NCBI GenBank assembly: GCA_937983035.1
Contig: CALKAN010000186.1
Span: forward strand, 1-11,938
DNA from: an uncultured Paenibacillaceae bacterium
GTDB taxonomy: Bacteria; Bacillota; Bacilli; Paenibacillales; CALAME01
Direction: 5' to 3'
Length of the DNA: 11,938 nucleotides
Of this stretch, positions 6,335 through 11,938 are shown in pieces; position 1 is the first letter of the stretch; the number at the start of each line of letters is the position of its first letter. The notes under the pieces were generated by a model. The model made no database searches and was not told where the DNA came from. It worked only from the letters and a program-made list of their open reading frames with translations. Position numbers and translations under genes: made by a program.

Positions 6335-7267
6335 ATGGAAATTGTACTGACAGTGAATAATTTGGGCAAATCGTTTAAGGACAAGACCGTTTTGTCCAAC
6401 ATTTCTTTTGAAGTGCGGAAAGGCGAAATTATGGCGATCTTGGGGCCGAACGGCGCGGGGAAATCAACAACGATTCGCAACATTATGGGAATTATGTATC
6501 CGGATGCGGGTTCGATTACGTTCCACGGTTCGCCTTCAGGAGAAATCCCGAAGCATAAGATCGGATATTTGCCGGAGGAACGCGGAATGTATAAAAATGT
6601 AAAGGTCATGGACATTTTGCTGTATTTAGCGGAGCTGAAAGATTATCCGCTGAACAAAGCGAGAGAACGCGCGCTGGCTTATTTGAACAAGTTCGGTCTG
6701 GAAGGCAAAGACAAAGCAACGATTGAAGAATTGTCCAAAGGGATGGGGCAGAAGGTGCAGTTTATTGCTTCGATTATCCATGAACCCGAATTATTAATTT
6801 TAGATGAACCATTTTCCGGACTCGATCCGGTCAGCCAAGAACTGTTTAAAGACGAAATTCGGCAATTGGCCAAACAAGGAACGGCGATTTTGCTTTCATC
6901 TCATCAGATGAATTTGGTTGAGGAAATGGCGGATCGACTGTTCATGATTCACCGCGGGCAAAAAGTCATTTACGGAAAAATGGATGATGTCAAACGGCAA
7001 TATGCGAATTTTAAATGCACAATACGAGGAGCGAATGACCGCAGCTTGCTGGAGAAGCTGCCGGATGTGGAGAGAGTGGAACAAAATGACGATGTGATCA
7101 CGGTTTATTTAACAAAAGATGTTCACCCTTCCCAATGGTTAAAACATTTGCCGGAAAATTTAAACATTGAGGAGCTGTCGCTAGACCGCATTTCTCTTCA
7201 TGAAATATTCATTGATATCGCTACCGATCGAAATTTATTGCTGGAAGCAGGTGAAGTCCATGCGTAA
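6335..7267 (+). CDS. ABC exporter ATP-binding protein, NatA/YhaQ-like
   Basis: This is the cytoplasmic ATPase of an ABC-2 type exporter, 310 residues long. Visible motifs are Walker A GPNGAGKS (37-44, K43), the signature LSKGM (133-137) followed by GQK, Walker B LILDEP with D157 and E158, the D-loop SGLDP, and the switch histidine H190 in SSHQM. The LSxGMxQK form of the signature and the roughly 80-residue C-terminal DUF4162-like domain after about residue 215 are typical of NatA/YhaQ-type ATPases. The N-terminus MEIVLTVNNLGKSFK is standard for the family. ATG 6335 has AAGGAG at 6320-6325; the frame is open to 6203, but that region is better read as leader. The gene overlaps its permease partner by 8 bases, indicating translational coupling. 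The substrate is unknown: family members are linked to sodium, peptide or drug export. Confidence 0.93.
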   Translation: MEIVLTVNNLGKSFKDKTVLSNISFEVRKGEIMAILGPNGAGKSTTIRNIMGIMYPDAGSITFHGSPSGEIPKHKIGYLPEERGMYKNVKVMDILLYLAELKDYPLNKARERALAYLNKFGLEGKDKATIEELSKGMGQKVQFIASIIHEPELLILDEPFSGLDPVSQELFKDEIRQLAKQGTAILLSSHQMNLVEEMADRLFMIHRGQKVIYGKMDDVKRQYANFKCTIRGANDRSLLEKLPDVERVEQNDDVITVYLTKDVHPSQWLKHLPENLNIEELSLDRISLHEIFIDIATDRNLLLEAGEVHA

Positions 7268-8498
7268 TACGATGAAAGTTGCAAAGTGGGAAATCAAACG
7301 AAATTTGAAAAACAAATCGTATATTATCGGACTGTTTCTGACCCCGATCATCTTTTTGGCGATCTTCTTGATCGGCAGCTGGGTGGGCGGAGATTCGGAC
7401 GATCAATTGGTCACAATGCAAGTGCTTGTTCATGATCAAATTGGCGTATATGACGTTTTGGAGCAAACGGCTGCCCAATCGGGGATTCCTTGGGAAATGG
7501 AGCAGACGGACGCAAGCGAGGCAGATGTGAGTTCCCTGCTTGAAGGCAGCGAGAATACCGCTTACTTGTTCATTGATGAACGACTGATTAACGATGGGCT
7601 CGTTCCTGTCTATACGAGCGATGAAATGCCGCCTTATTTCATGAGTCAATTGCAAGTGTTGACCGCGCCGCTGCAAGTCGTGCAATTGGAGCGATTTGGC
7701 GTCGGTGAAGAGGAAAGGGAGCTCATCGCATCCGGCATCCGCTTTGATGAACAAAAAGTTGGAGAAATGATCGGCGAAGAGACGGAAGCGGGCAGCGGCG
7801 ATTTGGAAAGCATGTTAAGACGCGTCGTTCCGGGAGTGTTTGCGGGAATCATCATGCTTTCGATCGTATTTACCGGCATGGCGATCTTTACGAGCGCTTC
7901 GCAAGAAAAGAAAGATAAAATTGCGGAAATTATATTGTCATCCGTTTCACCGACTGAGCTGATGCAAGGGAAAATTATCGGCTATTTTGTATTAGGCCTC
8001 ATTCAAGTGGCTGTATTCATTGCATTTTTGCTTCCCATCACGTTGTGGAAGATGGATTTTCCGATCTTGCAATATTTGCTCGTTCCTGAGCTGCTGCTTT
8101 TCGTTGCCATTTCCATCATCGGATACTTGATGTTTGCAGCGATTTTCGCCGGCATCGGCGCGACGATGGCGGATATGACGACAGCCGGAACGTTTCAAAG
8201 CATGGCGCTGATGCTGCCGTTTTTGCCTTTCTTCTTTATCGGCCCGGTCATCAGCAATCCGAGCGGCATTGTTGCTCAAGTCACGACTTATGTGCCGTTT
8301 ACCGCGCCCGGCGTTTTGCTGATCCGGCTGACCATGCTGGAACAATGGCCGTGGACGGAAATTATCATTTCGTTGGCAGTGCTCGTCATCAGTGCATGGG
8401 TGTTTATGAAATTGGCTGGAAAAATATTTAAAGTCGGCATTCTCATGTATGGGAAAAATGCGACTCCGAAAGAAATCTGGAAATGGATTCGCAGCTAG
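7260..8498 (+). CDS. ABC-2 exporter permease, NatB/YhaP-like
   Basis: This is the membrane partner of the preceding ATPase, 412 residues long. A short basic N-terminus leads into a first transmembrane helix at about 21-40. A large hydrophilic, acid-rich domain (about 41-188), predicted to lie outside the membrane, follows. About five further helices lie at roughly 190-212, 240-265, 278-303, 315-335 and 375-395. After the second helix, residues 216-235 (EKKDKIAEIILSSVSPTELM) match the conserved cytoplasmic coupling segment of the NatB/ABC2_membrane_3 group. ATG 7260 overlaps the ATPase stop and has AGGTGA at 7249-7254; ATG 7272 is a less likely start. A strong terminator closes the operon. The architecture fits export rather than import, and no binding protein belongs to it. 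Confidence 0.92.
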   Translation: MRNTMKVAKWEIKRNLKNKSYIIGLFLTPIIFLAIFLIGSWVGGDSDDQLVTMQVLVHDQIGVYDVLEQTAAQSGIPWEMEQTDASEADVSSLLEGSENTAYLFIDERLINDGLVPVYTSDEMPPYFMSQLQVLTAPLQVVQLERFGVGEEERELIASGIRFDEQKVGEMIGEETEAGSGDLESMLRRVVPGVFAGIIMLSIVFTGMAIFTSASQEKKDKIAEIILSSVSPTELMQGKIIGYFVLGLIQVAVFIAFLLPITLWKMDFPILQYLLVPELLLFVAISIIGYLMFAAIFAGIGATMADMTTAGTFQSMALMLPFLPFFFIGPVISNPSGIVAQVTTYVPFTAPGVLLIRLTMLEQWPWTEIIISLAVLVISAWVFMKLAGKIFKVGILMYGKNATPKEIWKWIRS

Positions 8499-8523
8499 CA
8501 CGCATATACAGCTGAAAATGAAG

Positions 8524-8554
8524 TCCGAAGGCGGAGAGCCTTCGGATATTTTTT
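8524..8554 (+). terminator. Rho-independent terminator after the ABC exporter
   Basis: A perfect 9-bp stem, TCCGAAGGC (8524-8532) with GCCTTCGGA (8538-8546), has a 5-nt loop GGAGA and is followed by TATTTTTT. It lies 26 bases after the permease stop codon. Confidence 0.95.
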
Positions 8555-8614
8555 GCAGCAATCGAACGATTGGCAGCATCATTTGTTTGCGGTTTTTTTG
8601 GACAATTTAAAGAC

Positions 8615-8643
8615 TTGTCTCTAATATGGAAACAGATTAATAT
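8615..8643 (+). promoter_or_regulatory. Candidate promoter of the SDR-DHDPS-sdaAB-sdaAA operon
   Basis: TTGTCT (8615-8620) and TAATAT (8638-8643) have the ideal 17-bp spacing, each matching consensus at four of six positions. A second reading, TTGGAC (8598-8603) with TAATAT (8622-8627), has an 18-bp spacer. A small inverted repeat, TGCTCG (8666-8671) and CGAGCA (8682-8687), lies in the leader downstream of either start. Confidence 0.45.
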
Positions 8644-8732
8644 GAAATTAGAACGAGTGAACGACTGCTCGCTCTTTAGACCGAGCATGTCACCGATTCA
8701 TGAAATAACGAATTTTAAGGAGGAGAGCTGTT

Positions 8733-9749
8733 TTGAAAACGATTCAAGAATTAGAGGAAAAGCTGGCGACGCCTTCAGAAGCGTTGATTAAAGACATGGC
8801 AGCATTAGATGGAGACATTATGCTTCTCGGCGTTGGAGGAAAGATGGGGCCGAGCTTGGCGCGCTTGGCGATGAATGCCATTAAAGCAGCAGGCGTGGAC
8901 AAGAAAGTGATCGGCGCATCCCGCTTTTCATCCGGCGGACTGAAAGAGGAATTGGAAGCTGACGGCGTGGAAACGATCAAAGTGGATTTGTTGGATGACA
9001 ATCAATTGCAACAATTGCCTGATGTGAAGAATATCATATATATGGCAGGGAACAAATTCGGCACGACCGGCAACGAACATTTTACTTGGGCGATGAATGC
9101 CTACCTGCCCGGACGCGTCGCGGAGAAATTCAGAAATTCGAGAATCGTCGTGTTCTCTACAGGAAACGTCTATCCGCTTACACCTGTGAAACAAGGCGGA
9201 GCAACGGAATCCATGGCTCCAGACCCGGTAGGAGAGTATGGCCAATCTTGCTTGGGCCGGGAACGAATTTTTGAGCATTTTTCCCGCAAATATGATATTC
9301 CAATGTTCATTTACCGTCTGAACTATGCGATTGATATGCGCTACGGCGTATTGCATGAGCTGGCGAAAGCGATCAAGGAAGGGCAGCCGATCGATTTGAC
9401 GATGGGCCATGCGAACTGCATCTGGCAAGGGGACGCGAATGAGATCGCGCTTCGGGCGCTCCATGTGTGCAGCACGCCGCCAGCCGTTTACAACGTGACT
9501 GGACCAGAGACGATTTCGATGCGCTGGGCAGCTCAAGTGATGGGCGAGCGCATGGGCATTGAGCCGAAATTTGTTGGAGAAGAAGCAGATACAGCACTGC
9601 TCAGCAACACTTCCAAAGCGATGAAAACGTTCGGTTATCCTTCCGTCTCCCTGCAGCAAATGTTGGAATGGACGGCAGACTGGGTAATGCAAGGCGGCGA
9701 ATCATGGAATAAACCGACGCATTTCCAAGAAAGAGGAGGAAAATTCTAA
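8733..9749 (+). CDS. Atypical extended-SDR NAD-dependent epimerase/dehydratase-like protein
   Basis: This 338-residue cytoplasmic protein belongs to the NAD-dependent epimerase/dehydratase (extended SDR) superfamily. The nucleotide-binding GVGGKMG (33-39) follows an N-terminal extension of about 28 residues. The STGNVYP strand that normally carries the catalytic Ser/Thr is present. The active-site motif is altered: Y169-G-Q-S-C173 stands where YxxxK is expected, so the catalytic lysine is replaced by cysteine. Either the protein uses different chemistry, or another residue or partner substitutes. Translation starts at TTG 8733, supported by AAGGAGG at 8717-8723, 9 bases upstream. It is the first gene of a tight operon: the next start is one base after its stop. 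A sugar or sugar-acid substrate is likely from the family but not shown. Confidence 0.85.
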   Translation: MKTIQELEEKLATPSEALIKDMAALDGDIMLLGVGGKMGPSLARLAMNAIKAAGVDKKVIGASRFSSGGLKEELEADGVETIKVDLLDDNQLQQLPDVKNIIYMAGNKFGTTGNEHFTWAMNAYLPGRVAEKFRNSRIVVFSTGNVYPLTPVKQGGATESMAPDPVGEYGQSCLGRERIFEHFSRKYDIPMFIYRLNYAIDMRYGVLHELAKAIKEGQPIDLTMGHANCIWQGDANEIALRALHVCSTPPAVYNVTGPETISMRWAAQVMGERMGIEPKFVGEEADTALLSNTSKAMKTFGYPSVSLQQMLEWTADWVMQGGESWNKPTHFQERGGKF

Positions 9750-9750
9750 T

Positions 9751-10821
9751 ATGGCACAAGTCGGAAAACAATTGACTCCAGAACAAACGAAAGCATTGCA
9801 CGAAGGATTGGTCATCCCGGCGCATCCGCTGGCACTGAATGCTGAGCGGAAGCTGGATGAAAAAAGGCAGCGCGCTTTGACTCGTTACTACATCGATGCC
9901 GGATCTGGCGGCATTGCCGTAGGCGTGCACTCGACCCAATTCGAAATTCGCGATCCGGAGCACAATTTGTTTGAACCGGTGCTGCGCATGGCTGCGGAAG
10001 AAGTAGAACGCGCGAATATTTCCCGTCCTTTCATCAAAGTAGCTGGAATATGCGGACCGACGGAGCAGGCGCTGGAGGAAACGGAAATCGCGCTGCGTCT
10101 CGGGTACGATGCCGGCCTTGTCAGCATGGGAGGATTGCAGGATTGGACGGAAGAGCAGCATTTGGAACGCATTCGCAAAATCGCTGAGCGCATCCCGGTC
10201 TTCGGATTTTACTTGCAGCCTTCTGTCGGCGGACGTATTTTCAGTTATGATTTCTGGCGTCAAATGGCTGATATTCCGGGCGTCGTTGCGATTAAGATCG
10301 CTCCGTTCAACCGCTATCAAACGATTGATGTCGTGCGCGCGGTATGCAATTCGGATCGCCGGGATGAAATTGCGCTCTATACCGGAAATGACGACAATAT
10401 CGTCGCCGATCTGTTGACAGAGTACAGCTTCAACGTAAACGGAAAGCAAGTTAAGAAACGGATTGTCGGAGGATTGCTTGGACATTGGGCCGTATGGACG
10501 AAAAAAGCAGTCGAGCTATTGGAAGAGATTAAAGCTGTTCGCAACGAACCGACGATTGCTGCAGAATGGCTGAAGCGGAATATTGAAGTGACGGATTCCA
10601 ATGCGGCGTTCTTTGATCCGGCTCATCAGTTTGCAGGCTGCATTCCAGGCATTCATGAAGTGCTTCGCAGACAAGGCTTGCTTGAAGGAACTTGGTGCTT
10701 GAACCCGGAAGAAGTTCTTTCCCCGGGACAATCGGAAGAAATTGACCGCGTGTACAGGGATTACCCACATTTGAACGATGATGATTTCGTGAAAGAAAAT
10801 TTAGCCAAATGGCTGGAGTGA
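9751..10821 (+). CDS. Dihydrodipicolinate synthase (DapA/NAL) family lyase, atypical
   Basis: This 356-residue TIM-barrel protein of the DHDPS/N-acetylneuraminate lyase family would make or break a C-C bond through a Schiff base with pyruvate or a related keto acid, or dehydrate a sugar acid. Tyr154 (GFYLQP) and Lys182 (VVAIKIAP) are 28 residues apart, exactly as Y133 and K161 in E. coli DapA. Other DapA features are absent: the GTTGE loop reads GVHSTQF, and no arginine stands five residues after the tyrosine (R162 is at +8). An aspartate-semialdehyde substrate is therefore unlikely and this is probably not the lysine-pathway enzyme. The C-terminus is about 60 residues longer than in DapA. 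ATG 9751 follows the SDR stop by one base and has GAGGAGG-type purines at 9733-9739. Its own stop overlaps or closely precedes sdaAB, implying cotranscription with a serine dehydratase. Confidence 0.88.
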   Translation: MAQVGKQLTPEQTKALHEGLVIPAHPLALNAERKLDEKRQRALTRYYIDAGSGGIAVGVHSTQFEIRDPEHNLFEPVLRMAAEEVERANISRPFIKVAGICGPTEQALEETEIALRLGYDAGLVSMGGLQDWTEEQHLERIRKIAERIPVFGFYLQPSVGGRIFSYDFWRQMADIPGVVAIKIAPFNRYQTIDVVRAVCNSDRRDEIALYTGNDDNIVADLLTEYSFNVNGKQVKKRIVGGLLGHWAVWTKKAVELLEEIKAVRNEPTIAAEWLKRNIEVTDSNAAFFDPAHQFAGCIPGIHEVLRRQGLLEGTWCLNPEEVLSPGQSEEIDRVYRDYPHLNDDDFVKENLAKWLE

Positions 10822-10829
10822 TTACCTCG

Positions 10830-11510
10830 ATGGCAAGGTTTAAAGACGTCTTTTCAATCATTGGCCCGGCAATGGTCGGGCCCTCCAGTTCCCATACTGC
10901 CGGAGCCGTCCGCATTGGCAGAACGGCCCGGATTTTGTTTCAGGCGGTGCCTGAACGGGTTGACATTGTGATGTTCGGGTCTTTTGCCGAGACGGGAAAA
11001 GGCCATGGAACGGATGTCGCGCTCATTGCCGGATTGCTTGGGTATGAAACGGACGACTTGCGCATACCGGATGCCATGAAGGATGCGGCTGAGCAGGGGA
11101 TGAACATCCGCTTTTCAACCGGCAAAGGTTTTGTCCGCCATCCGAATACAGTGAAACTGCAATTAAGCAATGAAACCCGCGCCCTTTCTCTGACAGGCTC
11201 GTCCATCGGCGGAGGAAACATTGAAATTACAGAAGTAAACGGTTTCAATGTGCAGTTTACAAGTTCATATCCTACGATTGTGTTGATGCATGATGATCGG
11301 CCGGGATTCATTGCCGAAGTGACCAATATACTCAGCAAAGCCGCGATCAATATCGGACGCATGGATGTGGATCGAAAAGGAAAAAATCGCGAGGCGATGA
11401 CTGTAATAGAAGTTGACAGTCCTTTGCCAGCCGACGTGCTTGACCAGATTGGAGCTTTATCCCGCGTGCATGAAGTCATCAAAGTTGACCTGGCCAGTTC
11501 ATCCGTGTAA
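10830..11510 (+). CDS. sdaAB: L-serine dehydratase, beta subunit
   Basis: This is the beta subunit of the iron-sulfur L-serine dehydratase, which with the alpha subunit converts L-serine to pyruvate and ammonia in the cytoplasm. The 226 residues match the roughly 220 of Bacillus SdaAB. The N-terminal serine-dehydratase beta domain carries the hallmark GPSSSHTAG (17-25) and GSFAETGKGHGTDVA. A C-terminal ACT domain occupies about 147-220, with the DRPGFIAEV signature, likely sensing serine or another small effector. ATG 10830 is preferred because GGAGTGA at 10815-10821 precedes it and MARFKDVFSIIGP is the normal N-terminus. An in-frame ATG at 10809 would add seven residues and overlap the upstream stop. 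It lies 8 bases after the DHDPS-family gene and 25 before sdaAA. Confidence 0.95.
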   Translation: MARFKDVFSIIGPAMVGPSSSHTAGAVRIGRTARILFQAVPERVDIVMFGSFAETGKGHGTDVALIAGLLGYETDDLRIPDAMKDAAEQGMNIRFSTGKGFVRHPNTVKLQLSNETRALSLTGSSIGGGNIEITEVNGFNVQFTSSYPTIVLMHDDRPGFIAEVTNILSKAAINIGRMDVDRKGKNREAMTVIEVDSPLPADVLDQIGALSRVHEVIKVDLASSSV

Positions 11511-11535
11511 GGAAATTGCCTCAGGAGGTTGAAAG

Positions 11536-11938
11536 ATGAGATTTGATACGTTGGAGAAATTGGTAGAGGTATGCAATCAGGAAGGAAAATCCATTTCTCA
11601 GATCATGTTGGAGGATCAAGCGTTTGAATCTGGCAGAAGCGAAGAGCACGAGTTTCAGAAGATGGCGGAATATTACCAAGTAATGAAAGAAGCGGTGCGC
11701 AAAGGATTGACCGAAGATACGCGGTCACGCAGCGGATTGACCGGCGGCGATGCCCAGCGCGTCATGAAATGGGCGGAAAACGGTTCGGCTTGTTTAGGGG
11801 ACGCCGCCGTCAAAGCGATGGCATATGCACTTGCGGTTTCTGAAGTCAACGCGTCCATGGGGCGCATCATTGCGAAGCCGACCGCCGGCGCTTGCGGCAT
11901 CATTCCGGGTGTATTCGTCAGCGCGCCGGAACGGGTTC
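11536..11938 (+). CDS. sdaAA: L-serine dehydratase, alpha subunit (3' end outside window)
   Basis: The catalytic alpha subunit begins at ATG 11536 with a near-perfect ribosome site, AGGAGG at 11523-11528, spaced 7 bases. The first 134 codons are present and open to the window end. They show SdaAA features: a helical N-terminus, the RSGLTGGDA segment (about 66-74), EVNASMGRI, and KPTAGACGIIPG (about 114-125), which in this family leads toward the Fe-S-binding half. The cluster cysteines in the rest of the protein lie beyond the window, so completeness cannot be judged. Together with sdaAB it forms the Bacillus-type heteromeric enzyme. Confidence 0.94.
   Translation, partial: MRFDTLEKLVEVCNQEGKSISQIMLEDQAFESGRSEEHEFQKMAEYYQVMKEAVRKGLTEDTRSRSGLTGGDAQRVMKWAENGSACLGDAAVKAMAYALAVSEVNASMGRIIAKPTAGACGIIPGVFVSAPERV

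Noticed and set aside
8928..9692. Open frame of 254 codons on the minus strand
   Set aside because: Antisense shadow of the SDR gene; the composition is His/Arg/Cys-rich and no family is recognisable.
9601..10485. Long open frame of 294 codons on the minus strand
   Set aside because: It is antisense to the well-supported SDR and DHDPS-family genes, has no recognisable domain, and arises from their codon bias.
1..11938. CRISPR arrays, insertion-sequence ends, tRNA or rRNA genes
   Set aside because: No regularly spaced repeats, transposase motifs or cloverleaf/rRNA patterns were seen on either strand.

Overview
All supported genes lie on the + strand. The window looks like a chromosomal segment of a Gram-positive Bacillota, most likely Paenibacillaceae or a relative. 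This rests on strong GGAGG-type ribosome sites, two likely TTG starts, U-tailed hairpin terminators, a lipoprotein sugar-binding protein, a CcpA-type cre-like site, and a two-subunit (beta then alpha) L-serine dehydratase. The genus is inferred, not proven.

Layout. (1) Bases 1-1756: the 3' end of a small gene, tentatively an L-rhamnose-mutarotase-like protein, then an N-acylglucosamine 2-epimerase (AGE) family sugar epimerase/isomerase. (2) Bases 1757-3536: a densely organised control region (tandem repeats, a palindrome, two 14-bp direct repeats 20 bp apart abutting a -35, and a cre-like site inside the promoter). It drives a single sugar-binding lipoprotein gene closed by its own terminator; no permease genes are adjacent. 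(3) Bases 3537-6041: a two-gene unit, a Gfo/Idh/MocA oxidoreductase and an AP-endonuclease-2-type TIM-barrel sugar isomerase/epimerase, then a short open stretch of unknown nature and an AT-rich terminator. (4) Bases 6042-8554: a leader with repeated palindromes, then an overlapping ATPase/permease pair forming a NatAB/YhaQP-type ABC exporter, ended by a strong terminator. (5) Bases 8555-11938: a promoter followed by four tightly packed genes: an atypical extended-SDR protein lacking the Lys of YxxxK, an atypical dihydrodipicolinate-synthase (DHDPS) family lyase, and sdaAB then sdaAA (L-serine dehydratase beta and alpha, the latter cut by the window end).

How they work together. Regions 1-3 read as an accessory carbohydrate-use locus: capture by the binding protein, epimerisation by the AGE enzyme, and redox/isomerisation by the Gfo/Idh and TIM-barrel pair, with catabolite control at the binding-protein promoter. 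The exporter appears to be an independent unit. The last operon joins two probable sugar or keto-acid enzymes to a pyruvate-forming serine dehydratase. That grouping, with the altered active-site motifs of its first two proteins, is the best candidate here for an undescribed pathway; no phage, transposon, CRISPR or RNA gene was seen.
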